Below, one piece after another: positions 51,927 to 60,868 of a stretch of 64,000 bases of DNA. Below the pieces are notes generated by a model that saw only the letters and a list, made by a program, of their open reading frames with translations, was not told the DNA's origin and searched no databases. How positions within the stretch are numbered: position 1 is the first letter of the stretch; each line of letters opens with the position of its first letter. The position numbers and the translations under genes were made by a program. The stretch spans positions 3,720,001 through 3,784,000 of the forward strand of contig NZ_CP016172.1 of NCBI RefSeq assembly GCF_001676725.1. The letters run 5' to 3'. This DNA is from Bordetella flabilis (GTDB lineage Bacteria; Pseudomonadota; Gammaproteobacteria; Burkholderiales; Burkholderiaceae_B).

Positions 51927-52538
51927 GGGCTCGCTCCGCGCATCTCAGAGGCAAGCGGCACGCCGCCTGGACGGCAAGGCACGGGTCGCGCAACCCGCCC
52001 CGCCACATCGCGCGCCACGCGTGTCGCAGCTTCCCCTTGAGCAATCCGACGCACCTGAACGCGAGCCGTACTATCGCACTGCGGCATGGCAACGCCAAGG
52101 CTGAAAAAGCTTGCAAATGCAAGGATCTTTGACGATTTTGCATCGGGCATACGGCCATCCGCCCGGGCATGGCCTCGGGCCCTGGATGGCGCCCCAAAAC
52201 GCCCCGCGACCCTCTTGCGGACGCCGTCCCATACTGGGCGTGGCCGGCTGAGACGATGGCCGTTTGGACGGCGCTCCTTTGTTTTCCCCCGGGGGCCACA
52301 CGCATACCAACCGACTAAGGCGAACCGACAAGGTGCCGCCGCGCTTTTCCGACCCTATTGTGCGCCCTATGGCTGGGCCGCGCGGGTGGTCTAGACCGTA
52401 TCTCAACCATCCGGCTGAAGAGCTTGACGACTCGGGCGGTGGCCTGGCCGCTGCCGGACGCGGGACCGGAGCCGGCTGGATCACGCCGGGACCCGGCCAC
52501 TGCACACCGGCGACGGCAGGCATGGCGGGACGGCCGGG
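51927..52538. other. 612-bp region without a supported gene
   Basis: Frames open here are Arg/Pro/Gly-rich shadows without ribosome binding sites. The only structure seen is a short hairpin CTTGCA-AA-TGCAAG at 52110-52123 inside an AT-richer patch (52100-52145), which might mark a promoter or a small RNA. Confidence 0.5.
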
Positions 52539-52724
52539 CTAGTGCTCGCCGATTTCATGGCCTATGATGCCGCCCAGCGCCGCACCGCCGACCGTACCCG
52601 CCGTGCTGTGAGTGGTCTCGTGGCCGATTACACCGCCAGCCACCGCGCCGCCCACCGTGCATCCGCTGACGAGCGCGGTCGAAGCGGCGAACAGGATGGC
52701 GACGAGAATAGGCATTCGCTTCAT
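52539..52724 (-). CDS. Small glycine-zipper lipoprotein
   Basis: A 61-residue protein: signal MKRMPILVAILFAASTALVSGC with lipobox VSGC, then two glycine-zipper segments (GGAVAGGVIGHE and GTVGGAALGGIIGHEIGEH). Such peptides insert in membranes, as in OsmB/YmgG-like proteins, and are often stress-induced. GAGGA precedes the ATG. Confidence 0.85.
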   Translation of the reverse strand: MKRMPILVAILFAASTALVSGCTVGGAVAGGVIGHETTHSTAGTVGGAALGGIIGHEIGEH

Positions 52725-52901
52725 TTCTGATTCCTCTGGGCTCTTACCATGGGATGAGCAGAACGCAAGCGGTATACCTGGCCGCGGCGTATCAAGCTGC
52801 ACCAACGGGAAAGCGTGGACGTTTTCCCTTGACGCCCAAATCCAACATGCGGGAAACTTTGGCCGGACCGCCGTGGGCGGAGGCGATTGGGAGGACTGGT
52901 A

Positions 52902-54329
52902 GTGCGACATCTCGCGCGTATGGCGAGTGGGATCGATGGGTTGGACCGCATCCTGAATGGCGGGTTCATCGAAGGCGCTTCCTACATCATCCAGGGCCGC
53001 CCCGGAGCAGGCAAGACCATACTTTCGAATCAGATCGCCTTCGCGCATGCGGCCAAGGGCGCCAAGGTCCTGTACGTCACCCTGCTGGCGGAAAGCCACG
53101 AGCGGCTGTTCCAGGCGATGTCAACGCTGGACTTCTTCGACCGCGACAAGCTGGGCCAGGAGATCGCCTACGTCAGCGTCTTCCACGCCCTGCGCGAGGA
53201 AGGCCTTGGCGCCGTGGTCAAGCTGCTGCGCCAGGAAACCAAGCGCCACAACGCCACCCTCCTGATCTTCGATGGGCTGCTCAATGCGCGCGAGCTTGCC
53301 GAGACCGACCTGGACGTCAAGACCTTTGTCGCCGAAGTCCAGGGGCAGGCGGGATTCGTCGGCTGCACGGTATTGTTCCTGACCAGCACGCGGCTGGATG
53401 ATGCCAGCCCGGAGCACACCATGGTCGACGGGGTACTGGAGCTGAACGAGGAGTTGTTCGGCGTGCGCTCGGTGCGCCAACTGCAAGTCCGCAAGTCGCG
53501 CGGCAGCGCGTCCATCGGCGGGCTGCACCAGTACGAGATCTCGCCGATGGGTATCACGATCTACCCGCGCATCGAGGCGGTTGAGTGGCCAGCCGTGCCG
53601 GAGCGCATCGCAACGCACCGTGTCAGCACAGGTGACGCCGGGGTGGACGCGCTGGTCGGCGACGGCCTGCCCTGCGGTTCGGTGACCTTGCTCGCCGGCC
53701 CGACCGGTACGGGCAAGACCACACTGGGCTTGCACTTTCTCAGCGTCGGCACAGCCGAGGCGCCCGCCTTGCATTTCGGATTCTTCGAAACGCCGGCCCT
53801 GCTCAAGCGCAAGGCCGACGCACTGGGTATCAGGCTTCCGCCGAATGACCATCTGCATGTGAGGTGGAATCCCCTCGCCGAGAACCTGCTGGATAAGCTG
53901 GGCCATCAGTTGCTGGACGACGTGTCCCGCCACGGCGCCAAACGGGTTTTCATCGACGGTATTGGAGGATTCGAACGTGCGGCCACGCAGCGTGCGCGTC
54001 TTGTGGAGTTTTTCGCCACGCTGACCAACCGGCTGCGGGACATGGGCGTCACCACCATGTTCACATGGGAATTGCGCGAAATCCTGGACAGAGAGGTCAC
54101 TTCACCTTCGGAACAGTTGTCCGCCATGTTCGACAACGTGATCCTGCTCAGGCAAATCGAGCGGGACCACGATCTCATACGCACCATTGCCGTCCAGAAG
54201 ATGCGGGACAGCGCCTTCGACTCCAGCACGCGCGTACTGGAGATCACCAGCAAGGGCTTGCGTATCGGGGCTCGCCTGGGGTTTTCAGGAACCGCCCAGC
54301 CATCGTCCGGCAACTTCAGCGGGTCCTGA
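52902..54329 (+). CDS. KaiC-like double-domain ATPase (RAD55/KaiC family)
   Basis: A 475-residue protein with two RecA-like domains. Walker A sites are GRPGAGKT (residues 32-39) and GPTGTGKT (266-273). LLAESHE follows the first, and each domain has a Walker B-like stretch (LLIFDGLLN and VFIDGIGG). The start is GTG at 52902, with GGGAGG 7 bases upstream. KaiC-like proteins outside cyanobacteria act in stress or signalling; no kaiA or kaiB is near. A response regulator follows 34 bases later and is the likely partner. Confidence 0.88.
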   Translation: MRHLARMASGIDGLDRILNGGFIEGASYIIQGRPGAGKTILSNQIAFAHAAKGAKVLYVTLLAESHERLFQAMSTLDFFDRDKLGQEIAYVSVFHALREEGLGAVVKLLRQETKRHNATLLIFDGLLNARELAETDLDVKTFVAEVQGQAGFVGCTVLFLTSTRLDDASPEHTMVDGVLELNEELFGVRSVRQLQVRKSRGSASIGGLHQYEISPMGITIYPRIEAVEWPAVPERIATHRVSTGDAGVDALVGDGLPCGSVTLLAGPTGTGKTTLGLHFLSVGTAEAPALHFGFFETPALLKRKADALGIRLPPNDHLHVRWNPLAENLLDKLGHQLLDDVSRHGAKRVFIDGIGGFERAATQRARLVEFFATLTNRLRDMGVTTMFTWELREILDREVTSPSEQLSAMFDNVILLRQIERDHDLIRTIAVQKMRDSAFDSSTRVLEITSKGLRIGARLGFSGTAQPSSGNFSGS

Positions 54330-54363
54330 CCATGATGTCTAAAGCGCCCCGAGGCAGGCCATC

Positions 54364-54726
54364 ATGGCATTGATTCTCGTCGCGGACGACGAGGTCCTGC
54401 TCTCCGAGATGCTGGCCGACCTCCTCGAAGATGCGGGGTACGACGTCGTGACCGCGCCGCACGGCAGGGTCGCACTGGACCTGATACGGGCCCGGCGGCC
54501 GGACCTGCTTATCACCGACTTCATGATGCCGCTGATGACCGGCCTGGAACTGGCGGAAGCGGTACGCGCCGACGAGGCCACGCGCAAGCTGCCGATCATC
54601 CTGGTGACAGGCGCGCAAGGCCTGCTGGCGCGGCAGGTCCCCGACCTTTTCAACAGCGTGCTGGACAAGCCCTTCGAGCCCCGGGAACTGCTCCAGGTCA
54701 TTGCCGCGCTGTTGCCGAGGGCGTGA
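54364..54726 (+). CDS. Single-domain response regulator (CheY-like receiver)
   Basis: A 120-residue receiver with no output domain. Asp8/Asp9, the phospho-acceptor Asp52 in LLITDFMMP, Thr82 and Lys102 in LDKPF are all present, so it should be phosphorylated. No histidine kinase gene is adjacent. Position after the KaiC-like ATPase suggests protein-protein signalling between them. Confidence 0.9.
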   Translation: MALILVADDEVLLSEMLADLLEDAGYDVVTAPHGRVALDLIRARRPDLLITDFMMPLMTGLELAEAVRADEATRKLPIILVTGAQGLLARQVPDLFNSVLDKPFEPRELLQVIAALLPRA

Positions 54727-55110
54727 CGCCGCGGCGACCTGCGCCGCGCCCGGCCTGCGGCCGCATACGCACATGGCGTCGCGCGGTCCTCGCGCAAGAA
54801 TTCAAAACGCCGAGGTAATTCCACGAGGTCTTTGCGTCATCGACGCAACAGAATAGGGCTAACCCTGAAGGCCCCTGTATCTGTTTCCCCTATACTCCCG
54901 CCGCTGAACACGACTGTTCTGGTCTATGCGTTCAGACGAACCGCCGGTCCAGGGCCTGTTGCGTCCAACAGAGCGCACCGTACGCCGCCTGAAGCCAAGG
55001 CGCGGCATGTTGGACAGCACAAAACTGATGTCGCCACGGTTATCCACCGATCGGCGACACGGCTCTGGAGGCCGACACTAAATGTGCCGTTTTCTGGGAG
55101 AGGAGAAGTA
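54727..55110. promoter_or_regulatory. Regulatory region upstream of the porin gene
   Basis: A perfect inverted repeat TTGCGTC-ATC-GACGCAA lies at 54832-54848. TATACT at 54891-54896 is a plausible -10, without a clear -35. The remaining 214 bases to the porin start form a long leader with no supported gene. Confidence 0.45.
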
Positions 55111-56184
55111 ATGAAGCGAACCGCAATGGGTCTGGCACTGGTATGCGCGGCGATCCCCGCCGCCCAGGCTGCCACCAACGTTACGCTGTACGGCATCGCC
55201 GACGTCAGCGTCAGATATTTGAGCACGGGCGCCGGATACCAGGCCGACGGCAGCCGCGTCTCCATGGAGAACGGCGCCATCACCAACAGCCGCTTCGGTT
55301 TGCGCGGCACGGAAGACCTGGGCAACGGCAACAGCGCCTTCTTCCGCCTGGAAAGCGGCTTCAACATGCAGGACGGCACGCAGAGCGACCCCGGCCGCCT
55401 TTTCAATCGCCACGCCTACGTCGGCCTGGATGGCGGCGAGATCGGCGCCATCTCGCTGGGACGCCAGGACACACCGCTTTTCACCATTCTGGGCGACACC
55501 TTCGATCCCCTGACGGTGGGCAACTACGAGCAGAACTCCTGGCTGCCGGTCGCCATGTCGCGTGGCCGCTATTCCGACAGTGTGCGTTATCGCAATAACA
55601 AGCTGGGCGGATTCGACGTGATCCTGTCGTACGCGTTCAGCGACTCTTTCGAAGACCACAAGCTGGGCCAGCAATATGGTGGAACGCTGAGCTACACGAC
55701 CGGGCCGCTCACCGTGGGCGGTGGCTACCTGCTGACGCGGTCAGCCACCGACTCCGACTACAGCCAACGCGTATGGAACCTGAACGCGGTTTATCAACTG
55801 ATGGATGACACGAGCTTGTTCGTCGGCTACTTCAATGGCCGCGACGAGACCGGCTTCGTCAATGCCGTGATGGGCAATACCAGCCTTCCGGACAACGGCC
55901 TGGAACGCAAGGACAACGGTTACTACGCCGGCGTCAAATGGCAGCCGATGGCCAAATGGACCCTTACGGGAGCCGCCTATTTCGACACCAGCAAGAACCT
56001 GATCGAAGAAGGCGACAAGGGCAAGCGCTACGCCCTGGTGGCCGTGGCCGAATATGCCTTGTCCAAGCGCACCCAGGTGTACGGCACCGTCGACTTCAAC
56101 AAGGTCTATGACGCCGCCTCGGCCGAAATCGCGGGGCATTCCTCGCAGGTGGGCGTGGCCACCGGCATACGGCACATCTTCTGA
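55111..56184 (+). CDS. Gram-negative porin (betaproteobacterial general porin)
   Basis: A 357-residue outer-membrane barrel. The signal peptide is about 20 residues, ending AQA; the mature protein begins TNVTLYGIADVSV, the usual start of Bordetella/Burkholderia porins. NSRFGLRGTEDLGNG and RNNKLGGFDVILSYAFSD are family landmarks, and the chain ends with VATGIRHIF, a C-terminal phenylalanine for barrel assembly. GGAGAGGAGA gives a strong ribosome binding site. Monocistronic; the convergent mdc operon follows. Confidence 0.94.
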   Translation: MKRTAMGLALVCAAIPAAQAATNVTLYGIADVSVRYLSTGAGYQADGSRVSMENGAITNSRFGLRGTEDLGNGNSAFFRLESGFNMQDGTQSDPGRLFNRHAYVGLDGGEIGAISLGRQDTPLFTILGDTFDPLTVGNYEQNSWLPVAMSRGRYSDSVRYRNNKLGGFDVILSYAFSDSFEDHKLGQQYGGTLSYTTGPLTVGGGYLLTRSATDSDYSQRVWNLNAVYQLMDDTSLFVGYFNGRDETGFVNAVMGNTSLPDNGLERKDNGYYAGVKWQPMAKWTLTGAAYFDTSKNLIEEGDKGKRYALVAVAEYALSKRTQVYGTVDFNKVYDAASAEIAGHSSQVGVATGIRHIF

Positions 56185-56193
56185 CGCCATCGG

Positions 56194-56222
56194 CCGGCCC
56201 CGCGCCAGCAAGGCGGGGCCGG
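56194..56222. terminator. Hairpin between porin and mdcH
   Basis: CCGGCCCCGC (56194-56203) and GCGGGGCCGG (56213-56222) form a perfect 10-bp stem, 9 bases after the porin stop, without a T run. It lies between two convergent transcripts. Confidence 0.5.
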
Positions 56223-56268
56223 TCCGATCTGCTCCACGCATGCGGGCGTGTTGTCGAGTGCAGGCAGC

Positions 56269-57297
56269 CTAGGCGGCGTTCCGATCCATTTTCTTCAGCC
56301 ACGCCCGCACACCTTCCAGGTCGCGGAATTCCTCCATGCTGCGCGCCGGCACGGCAGGGTACGCAAGCTTCGCCATGGCCGCGAGCGCGCGGCCGGGCCC
56401 CAGTTCCAGGAAGGCGGTGCTTCCCGCTTCGACGCAGGCCTGCAGGCACGCACTCCATTGAATGGTCTGTTCGATCTGCCGCGCCAGCTTGATCATGCCA
56501 TCATCCACGTCGAAGACGGCTGTGCCATCGATGCCGCTGATCAATCGCACGCCGGGCGCCAGCCTGCCGGTGCGCGGCGCTGCGCGGAGGTGGCGGTCGA
56601 ATGCCGTGGCGGCGCCGGCCATGAAGGGCGTATGCGACGCGACGGAAACCTTCAGGAAGCCCACGTTGGACGCGCCCTCGCGTTCGGCGTCGGCGGCGAT
56701 GAGATCCAGTGCGTCGCGCATGCCGCCGATGACGTATCCATCGCCGGGATTGACGATGGCGGGCGCGGCATCGCGTCCGTCGCACAGGCGGGCTATCCGT
56801 TGTTCGCTCAATCCGCGCACGAACAGCATCCCTTGCGAGTCCTGGGGCCTTGCTGTGATCTTTGCGCCTTGTGTGTCCGCCGCGCGATGTGTGTCCTGCA
56901 CGCCGCGCGCGTTTCGGGCCGCCACGATGCCGCCGCTGGCGTCCGTCATGGCGTCGGCGCGCGCGGCTGCGAGATCCAGCGTGACTTCCGGCGTAAACAC
57001 CCCCGCCACGCCCCAGGCGGCCACTTCGCCCACGCTGTAGCCGGCCACGCACAGACGGCGCGGCAGCAGGTCCCGCAACGCGGCGTGCGCGGCCAGGGCC
57101 TGGGCAGTGCAAACCACCTGGGCGGCACGGTTGCCGAAAATGTCCGTCGTGCCATCGCCGACGGCACGACGCGGATCCACGCCAAGCAGTCCCGCCGCAT
57201 GCAAGAACAGCGACTCTGCCGCCGCCGCGGTTCCGGTCATGCGGAACATCTCCGCATGCTGGTTTCCCTGGCCGGAGCACAGCAGCGCGAGTGTCAT
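56269..57297 (-). CDS. mdcH: Malonate decarboxylase malonyl-CoA:ACP transacylase MdcH
   Basis: A 342-residue acyltransferase of the FabD type: CSGQGNQ at the start, nucleophile Ser88 in AGYSVGEVAAW, and VASHTPFM with the catalytic histidine. It loads malonyl onto the acetyl-carrying ACP subunit in the activation of malonate decarboxylase. Last gene of the operon; its ATG overlaps the mdcB stop (57294-57297). A stretch near residues 128-150 is less conserved. Confidence 0.9.
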   Translation of the reverse strand: MTLALLCSGQGNQHAEMFRMTGTAAAAESLFLHAAGLLGVDPRRAVGDGTTDIFGNRAAQVVCTAQALAAHAALRDLLPRRLCVAGYSVGEVAAWGVAGVFTPEVTLDLAAARADAMTDASGGIVAARNARGVQDTHRAADTQGAKITARPQDSQGMLFVRGLSEQRIARLCDGRDAAPAIVNPGDGYVIGGMRDALDLIAADAEREGASNVGFLKVSVASHTPFMAGAATAFDRHLRAAPRTGRLAPGVRLISGIDGTAVFDVDDGMIKLARQIEQTIQWSACLQACVEAGSTAFLELGPGRALAAMAKLAYPAVPARSMEEFRDLEGVRAWLKKMDRNAA

Positions 57298-58151
57298 GGC
57301 ATGCCGTGTACGAAAAGACTCATGGCGAGCAGGTCGGCCGAGCCGCCCGGGCTCAAATTGCGCGCCACGAATGCGGCATGCGCGGCGCGCGCGGCCTCGC
57401 GCCAGTGCGGGTTGGCGATGCCGCCTTGCCGCATGAAGCGGCGCGCGGTTTCCTGCGCGAAGCGCAGGCCTTCGGCGCCGCCCCGGTGCAGCAGGTTGGT
57501 GTCCTGGACGACTGCGATCAGGGCGAAGCAGGCTTGCACGCGCATTGCCTCTTCATCCCCCGCCGCCATCCGTTCGGCTTCGCGCAGCGCAGGCAGTCCG
57601 ATCTCGTACACGCTGGGGAAACCCGACGCGGCCTCGGCGCGGGCGCCGCCGGCACCGTAGCGGTGGGCGGCGGCCACGCCGTGGCTGTCGGCAGGCCGCG
57701 GGCCGGCGCCGATGTCCGCGCCCCAGCGGTTCGTGACCACAACACCCAACGCCTCGCCGGGCACATCACGCGCTCCCGCTGCCGCGCACAACAGGCCTAC
57801 GCCGAAGATCGCGCCGCGATGCGTGTTGACGCCGCCCGTCGCGCTCATCATCGCGGCCTCTGCGCGCACGCCGATCTTGCGCAGCGCCGCCATGGGCGCG
57901 CCTAGCGCACCCGCGCGCGCCAGTTCCGCAAAATACGGACGCAGCGCACGAGCGCTGCGGCGGAACGTATGCACGTCCATGTCCCGATGGCTGCCGCTGT
58001 CGACGTGGCTGACCAGCCCGGGCTTGGGCCAGGTTTCCACTTCGCGCCGCAGGCAATGTTCCGCGTGCACGGCGATATGGTCGGCGCAATCAAGGGCACG
58101 CCCGGTAGGCGTGCGGTCGGACCAGGCGCGGGAAAGGAGTGCGGCGTTCAT
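57294..58151 (-). CDS. mdcB: Triphosphoribosyl-dephospho-CoA synthase MdcB
   Basis: A 285-residue CitG/MdcB-family enzyme with KPGLVSHVDSGSHRDMD and SATGGVNTHRGAIFGVGLL, the two substrate-binding blocks. It makes the precursor of the prosthetic group that MdcG attaches to MdcC. The ATG at 58151 gives a 4-base gap to mdcG; an ATG at 58181 would overlap mdcG by 26 bases and is possible. In many operons mdcB stands near mdcA; here it is after mdcG. Confidence 0.9.
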   Translation of the reverse strand: MNAALLSRAWSDRTPTGRALDCADHIAVHAEHCLRREVETWPKPGLVSHVDSGSHRDMDVHTFRRSARALRPYFAELARAGALGAPMAALRKIGVRAEAAMMSATGGVNTHRGAIFGVGLLCAAAGARDVPGEALGVVVTNRWGADIGAGPRPADSHGVAAAHRYGAGGARAEAASGFPSVYEIGLPALREAERMAAGDEEAMRVQACFALIAVVQDTNLLHRGGAEGLRFAQETARRFMRQGGIANPHWREAARAAHAAFVARNLSPGGSADLLAMSLFVHGMP

Positions 58152-58155
58152 ATCG

Positions 58156-58833
58156 TCATGCGTCCAGCAGTTGCGCGACATCCGCGCGGCTCGCCAATGT
58201 GAGTCCCGCGGATGTCTTCAGGATTACTTGCGCGGCCTGGCCGCGCAGCTCGCGCCAGTTGGCCGCCGTGCCGTCCGCGAAGATGATTTCGCCGTCTACG
58301 CGCATGGGCGCGACCTCATCGGCCCGCGCTATTGCATCCATCAGCGACGCCATGCGCGGGCCGCGCGGCGCGGTCCATGCGAGATCCAGGTCGGACGCAT
58401 CGGTCACATAGGATAGGCCTGTCAGATACTGCCAGGCCAGGCTGCCGAACACTTGAACAAAAACTTCATGATCCGCCGCGATACCTGCCAGGGCGTGAAG
58501 GTTCGGGCGCCACGGGGCGGGCGCCCTGCATATCACCTGTGCCAGCGCGGGTAATGCGGTGACGCGCGCGATGTCGCCCTCTCGAACCATCAGAGCGATT
58601 CGCGCCTTGCCTGCGGAGGGCGGCAAAGGCAGCCCCACCGCGACGCCATCGCCGTCGTGCGCAGCACGCCGCCGCGCGATCAGCGGCCAGCCGCGCGCGG
58701 CCCACGCGTGCACCAGCGCGTGCTGCGCCAGCCACGCATGATCGCGCAGCAGGCATGACCACGCCGGCGGATGCAGGTACACCAGCGTATGGCGCCGGTG
58801 GCAGTATTCAAGCGGCAGCGAGTGCAGCGTCAT
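58156..58833 (-). CDS. mdcG: Malonate decarboxylase holo-ACP synthase MdcG
   Basis: A 225-residue nucleotidyltransferase-fold enzyme. FGSLAWQYLTGLSYVTDASDLDLAW is split around the GS and DxD residues that bind metal and nucleotide. It transfers the phosphoribosyl-dephospho-CoA group to MdcC. The ATG at 58833 overlaps the 3' end of mdcE by 26 bases. Confidence 0.88.
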   Translation of the reverse strand: MTLHSLPLEYCHRRHTLVYLHPPAWSCLLRDHAWLAQHALVHAWAARGWPLIARRRAAHDGDGVAVGLPLPPSAGKARIALMVREGDIARVTALPALAQVICRAPAPWRPNLHALAGIAADHEVFVQVFGSLAWQYLTGLSYVTDASDLDLAWTAPRGPRMASLMDAIARADEVAPMRVDGEIIFADGTAANWRELRGQAAQVILKTSAGLTLASRADVAQLLDA

Positions 58834-59527
58834 AGACACGTGCGGCGATATCGCCCGCCTTGGGCCTGCCTCCGCGTTCGCGGCCGGCCTGGTCGCGAAT
58901 GTCGATGCCATCGGCGTCCTTCAACGCCTGGATGACCTGGTCCGCAAGACACGCGGCAGGGTCCAGCACAGCGGCGATGGCGCCCGTTCGCGCCAGGTTG
59001 TCCAGTCCCGGTGCGAACACCGGTGTGGCGCGCGCCTTCTCTTGCAGCACGGCCAGGGGCATCTTGGTCACGCGTGCCATCGAAGGCAGATCCATTACCG
59101 CCGGGTCCGCGCCCGGCAGCGCCAGTAGCGTACGTGTCGCCAGCGCAGTGGCGATGAAGGCGCCCGCCGCCGTATGGCCGTACAGCAGGCCCACGGTGTG
59201 ATGGCCGCGGGCGTCGGCATATCGCAGGCAGGTGGCAAGGTGCGCAAGGAATTGGCTGAGTCCCAGCAATTCGTCGCGCTTGCTCATGCGCTGGCTATCG
59301 CTGTCGATCAGGACCAGGATGGGGGAAGGCGGCTGTTGCACGATGTCCAGTACGCGCCCTGCCAGCACCAGCGCCTGGTCCACGCCGACGGGTGCGCGTC
59401 CGCAAACGCCGATGACCTGCACGCGCCCGGCCTGGCCAAGATTGCCGGAACCGGCCAGCAGGTTGTCCTGCACCGCCACGTCATGGCCGGCGGGGAACAG
59501 CGCACACAACACATCATTCAGCGTCAT
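58808..59527 (-). CDS. mdcE: Malonate decarboxylase gamma subunit MdcE
   Basis: A 239-residue carboxyltransferase-like subunit: VQVIGVCGRAPVGVDQAL, ILVLIDSDSQRMSKRDELLG and YGHTAAGAFIATALA are typical. With MdcD it decarboxylates the malonyl-thioester. Overlaps mdcD by 14 bases. Confidence 0.92.
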   Translation of the reverse strand: MTLNDVLCALFPAGHDVAVQDNLLAGSGNLGQAGRVQVIGVCGRAPVGVDQALVLAGRVLDIVQQPPSPILVLIDSDSQRMSKRDELLGLSQFLAHLATCLRYADARGHHTVGLLYGHTAAGAFIATALATRTLLALPGADPAVMDLPSMARVTKMPLAVLQEKARATPVFAPGLDNLARTGAIAAVLDPAACLADQVIQALKDADGIDIRDQAGRERGGRPKAGDIAARVYDAALAAA

Positions 59528-60545
59528 GCCGGGCCTCCTTCAATGTATCCGCGAGTTGGACGAATGCTTCGTATGACAGGTCGGGGATATCAATTTGTTC
59601 ATCGACGCCCAGGGCTTGCCAGAGATCGGCCGCGTCCGGACAACCACCCAGCTTGTCCAGCCGTTCGGCAAGCCGGGCCTGCGTGCGCTGCAGGCGAGCG
59701 AGCCCCAGGTCCTCGCTCACGCCGGATGCTCGCGCGATCAATCGCATGGCGGCCGCGCGGAAGCTGGGTACGGTATCGTCTGCATAGGCGTCCACCGCGC
59801 CAAGCAGATAGCGGTGCTTCCCGCCCATCGTGCGCCAGATCAGCGGACGGTCCGAGGCGTCGAATTCCTCCACGCCGCGATTGGTCTCGATGACCTCCGG
59901 ACCCGAAACACCAAGGCGCCCCTGCTCGGAGATGGCGAGTGCCGAGCAGCAGCCCGCGATCAGGCTGCCACCACCGTAGCAGCCGGCACGGCCGCCGATC
60001 AGCCCGACCACCGGAACACCCGCCAGGCGGGCATCGATCAACGCGCGCATGATCTCGGCGATGGCCAGTTCGCCCGCGTTGGCTTCCTGCAGGCGCACGC
60101 CGCCGGTTTCGAACAGGATCAGCACGGGCGTCTTGCGTACCGCAGCCGCGCGCAGCAGGCCCGTCAGCTTGGCGCCGTGCACTTCGCCGAACGCACCGCC
60201 CATGAACTTGCCTTCCTGCGCAGCGATGAAGACGGGGTTGCCGTCCAGCATGCCCTTGCCGACGACCATGCCGTCGTCGAACTGCTCGGGCAAGTCGAAC
60301 AGGGCCAGGTGGGGACTGGTTTCGCGCGCCTCGGGCCCGATGAATTCCACGAAACTGCCGATGTCCAGCAGCGCGTTCACGCGCTGGCGTGCCGAGGCTT
60401 CGTACCAGCTGGCGTCAGCGGCGAGCATCCGCGGTGGCGCCGACGCCGCACCTGAGACCGCCGCCGCCGGCACGGGGCCAGAAGCCGGGGAAGAAACCGA
60501 TCCTGACGCCGATGCGGGCGTCGAAGAATATGCCGCCGTGCTCAT
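59514..60545 (-). CDS. mdcD: Malonate decarboxylase beta subunit MdcD
   Basis: A 343-residue carboxyltransferase-like subunit: FIAAQEGKFMGGAFGEVHGAK, LFETGGVRLQEANAGE and GGRAGCYGGGSLIAG are the conserved blocks. About 38 N-terminal residues are a Ser/Ala/Pro-rich extension before the core (SWYEASARQRV), longer than usual. The ATG overlaps the mdcC stop (ATGA at 60542-60545), which supports this start despite the low complexity. Confidence 0.92.
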   Translation of the reverse strand: MSTAAYSSTPASASGSVSSPASGPVPAAAVSGAASAPPRMLAADASWYEASARQRVNALLDIGSFVEFIGPEARETSPHLALFDLPEQFDDGMVVGKGMLDGNPVFIAAQEGKFMGGAFGEVHGAKLTGLLRAAAVRKTPVLILFETGGVRLQEANAGELAIAEIMRALIDARLAGVPVVGLIGGRAGCYGGGSLIAGCCSALAISEQGRLGVSGPEVIETNRGVEEFDASDRPLIWRTMGGKHRYLLGAVDAYADDTVPSFRAAAMRLIARASGVSEDLGLARLQRTQARLAERLDKLGGCPDAADLWQALGVDEQIDIPDLSYEAFVQLADTLKEARHDAE

Positions 60546-60859
60546 GGCGTTTCTCCCGCCATGGCGCGCAGCGCCTGCGCCAGCCGCAGGCCGACCATGT
60601 CCGGCCGCGCGCCGCCGTCGTTGATGGAAAAGCGCAGGCCTCCGACGGCGCCGCGCGCCGCGAAGTCGCCCACCACCGCCTGCCAGACGGAATCGAAGCC
60701 CGTCACCGGAGTACGAATGTCAACCTCGCATTCATCCTGCGGCAGCACGCGCTCGACCAGCACCTCCAGGTTGCCGGATGCCACCACGCCGACGATGGCG
60801 CTGGCGCGGGTGGCCGCGGCAGGCCGTTGTCCCGCGTGCCGAAAATTCAGATGTTCCAT
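60542..60859 (-). CDS. mdcC: Malonate decarboxylase acyl carrier subunit MdcC
   Basis: A 105-residue carrier protein. Ser28 in GVVASGNLEVL lines up with the modified serine of Klebsiella MdcC and should carry the phosphoribosyl-dephospho-CoA arm. FSINDGGARPD is the conserved second block. It starts 9 bases after mdcA. Confidence 0.9.
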   Translation of the reverse strand: MEHLNFRHAGQRPAAATRASAIVGVVASGNLEVLVERVLPQDECEVDIRTPVTGFDSVWQAVVGDFAARGAVGGLRFSINDGGARPDMVGLRLAQALRAMAGETP

Positions 60860-60868
60860 GATGGGTCC

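Noticed and set aside
52071..52523. A 150-codon minus-strand frame in the gene-free gap
   Set aside because: Pro/Arg-rich, no ribosome binding site and no recognisable fold; overlapping frames look equally poor.
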